From: an uncultured Acetatifactor sp.
GTDB taxonomy: Bacteria > Bacillota > Clostridia > Lachnospirales > Lachnospiraceae
Direction of reading: 5' to 3'
Length of the DNA: 50,987 bases
Assembly: GCA_910585665.1 (NCBI GenBank)
Contig: CAJUFI010000028.1
Span: forward strand, 1 to 50,987
In this document: in pieces, positions 42,872 to 50,880 of the stretch
How the letters are laid out: each line of letters starts with the position of its first letter
Position numbering within the stretch: position 1 is the first letter of the stretch
Position numbers and translations under genes: made by a program
Notes under the pieces: generated by a model
What the model was told of the DNA's origin: nothing
Seen by the model: the letters and a program-made list of their open reading frames with translations, nothing else
The model's database searches: none

Positions 42872-44872
42872 TTAACTTTCATACAATCTGTATATCCTGA
42901 TTCCGTCGAACATCTTAAGCATGGCAAGCATGCACTCCATGGGCTCGGTGTCCTTGTTCTGCTCTGCCAGATCAAGCCTTTCATAGTTCTCCTTCGCCAC
43001 CTCGGCCGAAACATTGGCCTGCCCTTCCCCGAACTCCGGAACCATGTCTTTATGCTGCCTGAGGAAATCCCGTTCTTCCTTCTTCGGCGTGCCGTATATC
43101 CAGCCCATGGCATAATGATCCTGCAGCCATCTCTGATGCTCCAGCACCCCTATTTTCACCAGGTCCTCGGCGCTGAAGCCCTCCACCAGTTCAAAGTCCA
43201 CAGGCTTATCGGTATAAAAACAGCCGATCTTAGCCATATGCCCCGCAAATGCTTTCGCCTGATTGATGTTGTACAATTTATACTCCAGGGATAGCCCCTT
43301 GAAGGACTCCAGGAACTTCTCCATCGCTTCCTCATCTGCCAGGAACTTCTCTTCCTGCCCGGCCTTCTTGGCCTGCTTCCACTGAGCGTTGTCCCACCTG
43401 CCATTCAAAATGACGGCGAAATTGTACAGATTTATGAAATTGCTGTCAGACAGATAACCTCTGTCCGCCCCCCTGCTATTGGCTGCCAACCCCGTTTCCA
43501 CCGTAAGCTTCATCTCCGTCAGATCCACGATCCGCTCAATGTCCTCCTGGAAACCGGACATCCCCTTTTGCCTGATGTACATTGCGGAGTATGCCTTTAA
43601 CGCCGGCGCTTTCTCCTGGGGCCGCTCCTGGAGCCATTCAATGTAAGCGTCCTTGAATCCGTTGATTTTCGCCATTTCCTTCTCGTCAAACAGATAGACG
43701 GCCTTCACTTTGTTGTCGGAGAAATCAAAGATACATCCCATGGGATGCAGCTCCTTCTTCGAGTTCCTCCCATATGCCGTCCTGTCCCAGCACTGCAGTT
43801 CATCGCAGAGCATGAGCATAAAGGCCAGGGGATGGAACTTTGCCTGGAACCGTATGTTCCTTTCGCTCTTGTAATGGGCGATGCAGAATTTATACAGGCT
43901 GTTGTGCATGAGGATTGCCGTCAAGGCGTCCAGGGATTCCCGGTTCAGCGTACACTTCATCTCTCCGAACAGCTTCTTGAACAGCACCGACGCGCTGAAA
44001 TAGGCGTGATCCATGTAATGGTTGAACTTGTCCGGCCTTGTGGGCTTTTCGGTCAGGTATTCCAGCATCTGGCTTTCCGTGAACCCATAGGTGGCAGCCA
44101 GCCTGTCCGCCAAAAGGTACGCGTACAGCTCGTTTGTGTCGGCAAAGTCCCTTCCGCTTATCACCTCTTTCAGGGAGGCCCTGACCTCCTCGTCTATGGC
44201 AATGAACGAATCCAGGCCGTGATATGCCACAAAAGGTCTTTCCTCCCGCTTGTCCCCGTCCACTTCAAAATAGGAAGCCACCTGTTCAAAGGGCAGCTCA
44301 AAAGGATAGCCGATGTCATGGAAGAGCGACGCCAGCCCCCAATACTGCAGAAAATGACAGGCTGCCTTCTGTCTGTCCTTCAGGTCATAGAACTTCCGAT
44401 AGGTCTCCTGAAAGAAGGCATTGGATTCATAGATGGCCAGCCCCAGGGTAAAGACATACACGGAATGGGAATAGTGGTCCCTGTGCTTCATCAAAAGGCC
44501 GCTGCCGTTGGCTTCAAATTCCGAGAGGAGTTCGATCATCCTTCTCGTCTTCTCATAATCCCCCACGAACATCTCCAGATAGCAGAAATAGACGTCGAAG
44601 GCGTCCTCTTTTCTGCCGGACTTCAGGAATCTGTCCACCGCATTTTCCAGACAAAGTCTGTCAATGTCTTTTTCCATATTGTAGGGAATCTGGTTGGCCT
44701 TCAGGCTGGTGCCCTCAAAATCAAGATTCCCGTCACGGATATCCGTAGCTTTATGGGCGTCAAAGCGAAGCCCCTCACAATCCTCCCTTATAAATGCCAG
44801 CGCCGCCTGTTCCAGGCTGTTCTTTGTATCATTCCTGGATACGGCCTTGTTCCTCAGCATTGTATATGCCAT
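42872..44872 (-). CDS. HD-domain phosphohydrolase-like protein with C-terminal RyR domain
   Basis: The 666-residue protein has HD-type metal ligands in order: H136 (or H133) in HRDHYSHSVYVF, the H185-D186 pair in LASLFHDIGYP, H323 in LMHNSLYKF and D357 in LMLCDELQCWDR. HD enzymes cut phosphate esters, often of nucleotides. Residues about 563-630 form a RyR domain (KIGVLEHQRWLQDHYAMGWI; KDMVPEF). The start is ATG 44872 after AAAGGAGT. It is the first gene of the four-gene operon. The operon pairs two RyR proteins (one soluble with HD, one in the membrane) with TIR and nuclease proteins, which suggests a shared small-molecule signal. Activity on that signal is inference. Confidence 0.78.
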   Translation of the reverse strand: MAYTMLRNKAVSRNDTKNSLEQAALAFIREDCEGLRFDAHKATDIRDGNLDFEGTSLKANQIPYNMEKDIDRLCLENAVDRFLKSGRKEDAFDVYFCYLEMFVGDYEKTRRMIELLSEFEANGSGLLMKHRDHYSHSVYVFTLGLAIYESNAFFQETYRKFYDLKDRQKAACHFLQYWGLASLFHDIGYPFELPFEQVASYFEVDGDKREERPFVAYHGLDSFIAIDEEVRASLKEVISGRDFADTNELYAYLLADRLAATYGFTESQMLEYLTEKPTRPDKFNHYMDHAYFSASVLFKKLFGEMKCTLNRESLDALTAILMHNSLYKFCIAHYKSERNIRFQAKFHPLAFMLMLCDELQCWDRTAYGRNSKKELHPMGCIFDFSDNKVKAVYLFDEKEMAKINGFKDAYIEWLQERPQEKAPALKAYSAMYIRQKGMSGFQEDIERIVDLTEMKLTVETGLAANSRGADRGYLSDSNFINLYNFAVILNGRWDNAQWKQAKKAGQEEKFLADEEAMEKFLESFKGLSLEYKLYNINQAKAFAGHMAKIGCFYTDKPVDFELVEGFSAEDLVKIGVLEHQRWLQDHYAMGWIYGTPKKEERDFLRQHKDMVPEFGEGQANVSAEVAKENYERLDLAEQNKDTEPMECMLAMLKMFDGIRIYRLYES

Positions 44873-45000
44873 ATGAATCTACACTCCTTTCCAAACCTCA
44901 CAAATGAAACTTCCGGATTCCCGTAAAAGCCTGCCGGATATGTCCGGGAAACCTCACGGAATCAGTCCATGTACGCTTTCATCCATTTCTTGAAATCGTT

Positions 45001-45105
45001 TAGGAATTGTCGGAAAATAACTGATGCAGCTTCTTTAGAAGAAAGCCCGGGAATACAAGGAAAACGGCTATAAACTCGCGTCAGCTATTTGCAGACGATT
45101 CCTTA
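45001..45105 (+). repeat. MITE-like palindromic element, copy 4
   Basis: A full-length 105-bp copy, TAGGAATTGTCGGAAAATAA at one end and GACGATTCCTTA at the other, same orientation as copy 1 with scattered changes. It lies between the predicted promoter at 45221-45249 and the first gene of the RyR/TIR operon, so it would be in that leader. Confidence 0.85.
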
Positions 45106-45220
45106 CCGCCGCTGCGGCCCTGGCCTGCTTCATGCCGAATCCTCCGCTCATTATTTTCCGCAAAGCTCCCTCCCGCGCTGCGCTGCCGCAAAGCCGCCGG
45201 GAGCCGCTCCACCTCTTTCC

Positions 45221-45249
45221 ATAATACACTGAGACGAGAAAATCATCAA
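45221..45249 (-). promoter_or_regulatory. Candidate promoter of the RyR/TIR/nuclease operon
   Basis: Minus strand: TTGATG (45244-45249, 4/6) and TATTAT (45221-45226, 5/6), 17-bp spacer, giving a leader of about 340 nt that contains repeat copy 4. The stretch 44873-45440 holds no supported gene apart from these elements; one open frame across 45068-45388 has no recognisable content. Confidence 0.4.
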
Positions 45250-45354
45250 TCTTTTTATGAAAATTTTGTAAATAATCCCCAAAAATTCTGGCTGCCTTTT
45301 TGTATTTCCTATCCTTCTCAGAAGTCAACCCTCTTATTTGTACATGTCTAAAGG

Positions 45355-45402
45355 CGCAAAAAAGGAACCGCAGCCCCTTGCTTTTCAAAGAATTGCGGTT
45401 CC
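45355..45402 (-). terminator. Intrinsic terminator after the GNAT/GyrI remnants
   Basis: GGAACCGCA (45364-45372) pairs with TGCGGTTCC (45394-45402); on the minus strand the stem is followed by TTTTTTGCGCC. A textbook terminator that insulates the RyR/TIR operon promoter from transcription through the remnants upstream. Confidence 0.8.
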
Positions 45403-45440
45403 CATTTCTTACCGCCGCTTAGCGATAAACGGGAAATTCT

Positions 45441-45658
45441 TTATAACTTCCTGACAGGAAAATACATAGAATTCTTCCCTGTCTGCGGACAGGTGAAATC
45501 GTGAACGGCACCGACCAAAGGAATTCCGTTATCCTTCATGTACTCGATTACATTTGGAAAAGTATCCTCATTTTCGCGTTCTACACAAATATATTCATAC
45601 CCGGGAATGACCCACTTTGTCCAGCCATCGGGAGCTTCTGCGCGAAAATTTCGCAAGT
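45441..45658 (-). pseudogene. C-terminal fragment of a GyrI-like small-molecule-binding protein
   Basis: It encodes APDGWTKWVIPGYEYICVER, then ENEDTFPNVIEYMKDNGIPL and GAVHDFTCP, ending YFPVRKL, the end of a GyrI/AraC-effector-binding-like domain. A closely similar segment occurs at 47195-47586. It is joined out of frame to a broken GNAT gene at about 45660, so the N-terminal half is gone. Confidence 0.7.
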
Positions 45659-45661
45659 ATA

Positions 45662-46150
45662 GGAGGATAGCCAGGTGGTGGTCTGGGTGGGAATCTTGGC
45701 ATGGGTATGGCCCAGATTCCGCATGATTCCCAGCACATGGAGGATCAGGGGCTTTGCCAGGCCCTTTCCCTGGCGCTCCCTGCGGACGGCCACCCAGTGG
45801 AGCCAGCCGGAGCCTGACTTGTCGCGGCCGGTTATGTCGTGATATGCCGTGGCAGTGGCCGCCTTCTCCCCGTCCGCGGTTTCGATGAACACCATTCGGC
45901 CGGGCAGGGTATCTTCCCGTCCGCCGTAATATTTGTTCCAGGATTCCAGACCCTGCTCATAGGCGGTGAATTCCCTGGCGGATGTTTCGATATCGATTCA
46001 GGCGTCCCTGTCCCCCGGCTGACAGAAGACAAAGCGGTAACCGTCAGGGAGGGGAAGGCAGGGAAGATTGTCCAGATTCTGCTCAAGCAGCAGCTCATAA
46101 TATCTGATTCTGTCATCATGATTGTCGAATTGCAGGTTCGTTCTGTTCAT
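45662..46150 (-). pseudogene. GNAT acetyltransferase gene with an in-frame TGA and a lost 3' end
   Basis: From the ATG at 46150 the frame reads MNRTNLQFDNHDDRIRYYEL to CQPGDRDA, meets a TGA at 45998-46000, and continues in the same frame with IDIETSAREFTAYEQGLESW and a GNAT core (VAVRRERQGKGLAKPLILHV, the R-x-x-G-x-G/A acetyl-CoA loop). The TGA stands where relatives are expected to have Trp. After TQTTTWL the sequence turns into the GyrI-like fragment in another frame. The nonsense codon plus 3' loss make this a pseudogene unless TGA is read through. Confidence 0.78.
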
Positions 46151-46260
46151 TGGCGCACCTCACAAATATCTCAAAAAGTTTATATTTCAAAAAAGTCTGT
46201 ATTTTTCCAAATAGCTTGTCTCTCTTCTTGCAGCTTTCGAATCTGTAATCCGCCAGACCG

Positions 46261-46338
46261 CCCGTCTGCGATTCCCCCAAGGGCGCACCGCCCGGGCCGA
46301 CCGTCTGTGGTTTCCCCAGGGACGCACCGCCCAGGCAG
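46261..46338. repeat. Two tandem 39-bp imperfect repeats
   Basis: The unit CCGTCTGCGATTCCCCCAAG through CGCACCGCCCGGGCCG occurs twice (46261-46299 and 46300-46338) with about a quarter of positions changed. It lies in the 297-bp gap between the GNAT remnant and the RdgB-like gene. Length is a multiple of three, but no gene covers it convincingly. Confidence 0.6.
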
Positions 46339-46343
46339 CCGTC

Positions 46344-46372
46344 TTGAAAATTCCGGAGAGATAGTGTATAAT
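46344..46372 (+). promoter_or_regulatory. Promoter of the RdgB-like gene
   Basis: TTGAAA (46344-46349) and TATAAT (46367-46372) with a 17-bp spacer, 76 bp upstream of the ATG at 46448. Confidence 0.65.
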
Positions 46373-46447
46373 CGGTTACGATTCTTATAGAAATACATTC
46401 TCAGAGCGAAATCCCGGAGACAGAAACAGGAACAGGAGGAATAATCA

Positions 46448-47062
46448 ATGAAACTGCTGTACGGAACAGGCAATCCGGCAAAACTGGAATCCATGAGACG
46501 CAGGCTGGCTGACCTGGATTTGGAGATACTGGGGCTGGGCGATATGGATCGGAAAGCGCCAAAGGTGCCGGAGGACGGGAATTCGCCTTTGGAGAACGCG
46601 AGACAGAAAGCCCTGGCCTATTATGATTTTTTCGGCATTCCGGTATTTTCCTGTGATTCCGGCCTGTATTTTGAGGGATTGCCCCAGGAGCTTCAGCCCG
46701 GCGTCCATGTGCGGACGGTGCAGGGCAGATGCCTTACGGATCAGGAAATGCTGGACTATTACGGCTCTCTGGCGAAAAAATACGGTAACCTAAAAGCCAG
46801 ATATCGGAATGCCATCTGCCTGGCGATGGATTCGGAGCATATCTATGAGTCCATGGAGGAAAGCCTGGCCAGCGAGTACTTTCTGATCACCGCAGTGCCC
46901 CATTCCCGAATCCGCCACCAGGGCTTCCCCCTGGACAGCCTTTCCCTGGATCTGAAAACCAGGAAATATTTTTATGACCTGGGGGAAGCGCGGACAGACC
47001 AAGTGGCGGTGGAGGACGGCTTTCCGGAATTCTTCAAAAATTACGGAAAGTGGCAGGTATGA
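46448..47062 (+). CDS. Non-canonical purine NTP pyrophosphatase (RdgB/HAM1-like)
   Basis: An intact 204-residue enzyme of the inosine triphosphate pyrophosphatase superfamily. It starts with the nucleotide-binding GTGNPAKLESMRRRL, carries SPLENARQKALAYYD and SCDSGLYFEGLP (catalytic Asp region), and ends with a SLDLKTRKYFYDLG and VAVEDGFPEFF segment. It hydrolyses dITP/XTP-like nucleotides to monophosphate and keeps them out of DNA. It differs from housekeeping RdgB in the C-terminal half (no SHR motif of the usual kind), so it is a divergent paralogue. The start follows ACAGGAGG. It stands alone among remnants. Confidence 0.85.
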   Translation: MKLLYGTGNPAKLESMRRRLADLDLEILGLGDMDRKAPKVPEDGNSPLENARQKALAYYDFFGIPVFSCDSGLYFEGLPQELQPGVHVRTVQGRCLTDQEMLDYYGSLAKKYGNLKARYRNAICLAMDSEHIYESMEESLASEYFLITAVPHSRIRHQGFPLDSLSLDLKTRKYFYDLGEARTDQVAVEDGFPEFFKNYGKWQV

Positions 47063-47194
47063 CCGGCAGACAGATAGCCCACCGGCAGATACCTTTCCCT
47101 CTCTTCCACAGACAGCCAAATCTCACAATGCAAATCATCCCTGTGCTGACCATTCAGGCCTCCGGCATTGGCATCGCCGAGGAATTCGAAGCCC

Positions 47195-47586
47195 TTAAAG
47201 CCTGCGGATTGGGAAGAACATATACTGCTTCCTGTCTCAGGGCAGGTGAAATCATGCACGGCTCCTGCCAGGGAGATTGCGTTCGCCTCCAGATAAGCGA
47301 GCATTTCCGGGAAGGTATTTTCGCTGTCGCGTTCCACGTAGAGATACTCGTAGCCTGGAATGACCCACTTCGTCCAGCCCTTCGGCGGCTGGGCGTAGTC
47401 CGCGCATTCCACTCCGGCCAGATACAGCCCCTTGCTGAAACCCTCCTCCCAGGGCAGGAAGGAGCGGGAGGAATCGGACATTGCGCCCCAGATGCCTACT
47501 ATGTTGCCGTTTTCATCCTTTTTTGCCAGATTCTGGATCTCCGAAAAATGGGTCTTGCCAACAGCTTCCAAATAGTCAGATGCCAA
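47195..47586 (-). pseudogene. GyrI-like domain gene with 5' truncation and a 3' frameshift
   Basis: The frame from about 47586 reads VGKTHFSEIQNLAKKDENGN, then PPKGWTKWVIPGYEYLYVER and GAVHDFTCPETGSS. Here a one-base loss at about 47215 shifts the frame; the expected end YMFFPIRRL-stop lies in the next frame and stops at 47195. No ATG or ribosome site opens the frame (only TTG at 47586), so the N-terminus is also missing. It closely resembles the fragment at 45441-45658. The frameshift could be a sequencing error. Confidence 0.65.
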
Positions 47587-47681
47587 TACAAAACCAGTAT
47601 AAGCAGATTATGGAATACTCAACACAAACTCCTGCACATTTTCAGGATAATGACATAATGGCATTTTCCTCAAAAAACAGA

Positions 47682-49751
47682 CTATATAAAAATTTTTGCC
47701 AAAATATCTTCCACTATTCCTGATTCTCCCTCATAAATCACTCTCAAGTTTTTTATTGCCCTTGTCACCACAACATATAAAAGATTTCTAGCTTTCTTAT
47801 ATTCTCCTATCGGCATCTTCTCGTTCAGCGAATCATAATTCTCTAAAAATTTTCTTATAAAGACTCTGTCCTCTGCACTTGAGCCAAACCCATCCTCTAT
47901 CACGATCAACACATTTTCAAATTCCAATCCCTTTGTTCCATGATAAGTATGATATACTATTTCATCCTGCTCTTTTCTTTCGACATAATAAAACCATTTT
48001 TCAAACACTTTTATATCTATAGCCAGTAGCTGCTTGACCCTATCTAAATTCATATCTTCAATATTTGTTTCCCCATCTTCCTCCTGCACATAATTTGAAT
48101 CCAATGCCTGCACCAGAAAAGCAATAATATAGGGATAAGTGACTTTTTCAATATCTAATACTGCCTCTATTATCATCTTGACATTCACATCTCCATGAAC
48201 ATAGCACTCGCATATCTTATTTATTATATCTCCTAATGTATTCCCCTTTATCCCCATCAATTGCTGTTTTATGTCTTTCAGTTTCTGAATATTCAGATTG
48301 ACGTATTTCGTTATGTCTCCATACAATATCTCTTCGACTGGTGTTTCCTCTTCCCGGATATCCGTATACAACTTAAGTATACGATATAAAAAAGCCGCTG
48401 CCCTCCCCAGTTTCTCCCTGTCATTTGATAGCAGTTCTGTATTCAGCTGCTTATAATTTAATCCTGTGGTATATGCTTTAGCTCCCTTAAATACATTATA
48501 TATATCCGAAATCCCAACCTTCTCTGCTACCTCTTCATTTTTGAGAAAAAAACAATGTATCTTGCTGTCCGCCTCATTTTTCCATTCTTTTATACATTTT
48601 TCCAGCACCGCATCAAAACTATATCCAGCGCAGTATTCAACTTTTCCACCCTTGCAGTCCGCAAAGATAGACTCCTGTCGCAGTCCATCCAATCTGATTT
48701 TATTTGCTACGGTAATGATTTCCTCATAAGAACGTCGGTTGAATGGCTTGTAAACTTCCTTAAGTCCGGGATGCTTTTCCAAAATTCTCTCCCCAACCCC
48801 ATAATCATAAATACTTTGTACAGAATCTCCATAATATCCTATAAAAGCCGTATGCCCTATCTCTTTTCCCCGATTTTCCAGTACCGCCATGATTTTTACT
48901 ACCTCTTCAGCAGTATCTTGATATTCATCAATAAAAATATATGGGTATTTATCAATGATAATCTGTTGAAGACCTGGATATTGCACCACCATTTTTTCAC
49001 CGTATTCAAGCAATGTATCATGGCTTATCCTCATTCTGTATAGTCTGTCTTGATTATATCTGGCATTATATTCAACCTTTCTATACCCGAATTCCTTTGA
49101 ATTCATCTTTGCAAGACATTCTCTATTCTGCCTTATTGCATATATCTTAGTAACAATTCTTTTAAAATATCCTACATTACTCATCAAATGCTTATAGTCC
49201 GGTATATATGTTTTATAAAAGTTTCTAAATGATGCCGCATTTAAATCATACCCTTGGTAAAATTCTTCCTTGCGTTCCCATACAGTCTCATCAAATATCC
49301 TCCTGTCATCCTCCGATAATTCTCTATAAACCTTAAAAATTTTCTCACTCTCTATGTCTTCTTCTAATGTAAAGAGATCCTTTTTTAGTTCTGCCTCCAC
49401 TTTCTCCTTATGTATGAGCAATAGCTGTTCTTGATAAGGCGCTATCAGTTGCCATAACCTTTCATGAATAGTTGACACTACAACCCGCCTGGAATTTCCA
49501 AGCTGGTCTTTTATATGTTTAGCAGCAACATTTGTATAAGTGATACACATAATTTGTTGATTGTTCTCTTCCAGTATTTTCCCATACCTTTTTATAACAT
49601 ACCGAAGGGATTCTATTAATGCATATGTTTTTCCCGCTCCGGCTCCCGCATTAAATACTAAACTTTGCTTTTTATCTATATGCGAAAAAAGTTCTTTTGC
49701 AATCTCATCTTCCTGTTTCCTTTTTGCCGAATCTATATTATTTAGCCCCAT
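47682..49751 (-). CDS. gajB: UvrD/Rep-like helicase of a Gabija-type defence pair
   Basis: A 689-residue superfamily 1 helicase. Walker A AGAGAGKT lies at 35-42, motif Ia is QIMCITYTNVAAKHIK, motif II YIFIDEYQDT, motif III GYYGDSVQSIYDYG, and late motifs VYHTYHGTKGLEFENVLIVI and NLLYVVVTRAIKNLRV. It lies 10 bp behind an OLD-family nuclease gene, the arrangement of Gabija (GajA-GajB). In Gabija the helicase-like GajB works with the GajA nuclease complex against phage; that is family knowledge. The start follows AGGGGA. The gene is far more AT-rich than the rest of the window, a sign of transfer. It is longer than the roughly 500 residues of the studied GajB. Confidence 0.8.
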   Translation of the reverse strand: MGLNNIDSAKRKQEDEIAKELFSHIDKKQSLVFNAGAGAGKTYALIESLRYVIKRYGKILEENNQQIMCITYTNVAAKHIKDQLGNSRRVVVSTIHERLWQLIAPYQEQLLLIHKEKVEAELKKDLFTLEEDIESEKIFKVYRELSEDDRRIFDETVWERKEEFYQGYDLNAASFRNFYKTYIPDYKHLMSNVGYFKRIVTKIYAIRQNRECLAKMNSKEFGYRKVEYNARYNQDRLYRMRISHDTLLEYGEKMVVQYPGLQQIIIDKYPYIFIDEYQDTAEEVVKIMAVLENRGKEIGHTAFIGYYGDSVQSIYDYGVGERILEKHPGLKEVYKPFNRRSYEEIITVANKIRLDGLRQESIFADCKGGKVEYCAGYSFDAVLEKCIKEWKNEADSKIHCFFLKNEEVAEKVGISDIYNVFKGAKAYTTGLNYKQLNTELLSNDREKLGRAAAFLYRILKLYTDIREEETPVEEILYGDITKYVNLNIQKLKDIKQQLMGIKGNTLGDIINKICECYVHGDVNVKMIIEAVLDIEKVTYPYIIAFLVQALDSNYVQEEDGETNIEDMNLDRVKQLLAIDIKVFEKWFYYVERKEQDEIVYHTYHGTKGLEFENVLIVIEDGFGSSAEDRVFIRKFLENYDSLNEKMPIGEYKKARNLLYVVVTRAIKNLRVIYEGESGIVEDILAKIFI

Positions 49752-49761
49752 ATAAATTCCC

Positions 49762-50880
49762 CTATCCTAATTTTTTACTCAACCATTCCAAGCCTTGTTC
49801 GATATACTTTGGTAATTTAGGCCGCTTACCCTCTGGCTCCGTAACTAATGCATATAATAGTTTACTTGCAAATTCGCCCTTTGCATTCGATAATTTCACT
49901 TGCCATTCATAAGATCTTTGTCTATTCTGTTCATAATCGGGAATTCCATTTTTTACCACAATCTGCTGATAAGTTCCCTTCTTAATATCCTTCAAAATAG
50001 CGTTTAGAACCTCATTATCTGCATTCGTAAGAATAAATGCCTCTTCAAAGCTTGTAGGAAAATACTCCCCAATTTTCCATTGATATGTAATATAAATATT
50101 GCCTTTCTCAATAAAGGGGGTCAACCCTGACAAATCATCAGAATTACCATTAAAATATTTTATCGTTCTATTTGTTGTCACTTGGCCCTTTAAATCCATA
50201 ATTTGAGCAAATTCTTTCGTTTTTTCTTCATCATCACTTGATTTGCGGACTATATCAAGATCAGTTACAATCAATGCCGGAATTCCTAATCTTTCTAAAA
50301 GATTTTTGTACAGGAACGCATGCGCACCATTAATGCCAAATATAGATATATATCGTTTATTCAGTTGGGGTTCCTGTTCCAGGTAAAAAGGCAGAATCGT
50401 CTCTTCCGCAAAACCTTCCACCAAAATTACAGCATCGGCAAAAAACAATTCCGACACCTTATACTTTATATGCTTTTTCAGAAATTTAAAATCTTTATCT
50501 CTGTCTTTTTCATCTTCTGTATCGGGCATAACAGAATCATTATCAAGATTTTGGGTATGGGCACATCCGCTTTCCTCGTATACATAGCATATATCATTGA
50601 GCGAATTACCCATATGAATTTTACTGTTCAAAATATGTGATGAATGTGTTGTAATAAACAACTGGCTATTCAATTTCTTATCCCTTGTACTAACCAAAAC
50701 CTGTAAGGCATCATTGATATTTTTAATAAATAGCTCCTGCATCTGAGGATGCATAAAAGCTTCTGGTTCTTCAATTGCAATTAAATTAATCTTACTGTTA
50801 TGTTTTTCATCGGGATAATGTTCCATATAGTCTATTAATTCCGCGACTATTTTTACTAAATGTGTATACCCTAGGCCAAA
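49762..50880 (-). pseudogene. gajA: OLD-family nuclease of the Gabija pair, N-terminal half missing
   Basis: The open frame from 50880 (no start codon; first Met at 50826) codes FGLGYTHLVKIVAELIDYM, the late part of an OLD/ABC-like ATPase, then INLIAIEEPEAFMHPQMQEL (Walker B and D-loop) and LFITTHSSHILNSKIH (H-loop). A TOPRIM nuclease domain follows, with AVILVEGFAEETILP, IFGINGAHAFLYKNLLER and ALIVTDLDI (acidic metal ligands). About 372 residues remain of an expected 550-600; Walker A is absent. A stop codon and unrelated DNA begin at 50881. If the ATG at 50826 is used, a TOPRIM-only product could be made, but a working Gabija nuclease is unlikely unless the rest continues elsewhere. Confidence 0.75.

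Noticed and set aside
45068..45388. Open reading frame of 106 codons on the minus strand upstream of the RyR operon
   Set aside because: It runs through a terminator arm, a promoter-like pair and repeat copy 4, has no ribosome site and no recognisable protein content.
46261..46338. 39-bp tandem repeats as a CRISPR-like array
   Set aside because: Only two adjacent imperfect units without spacers and no cas genes.
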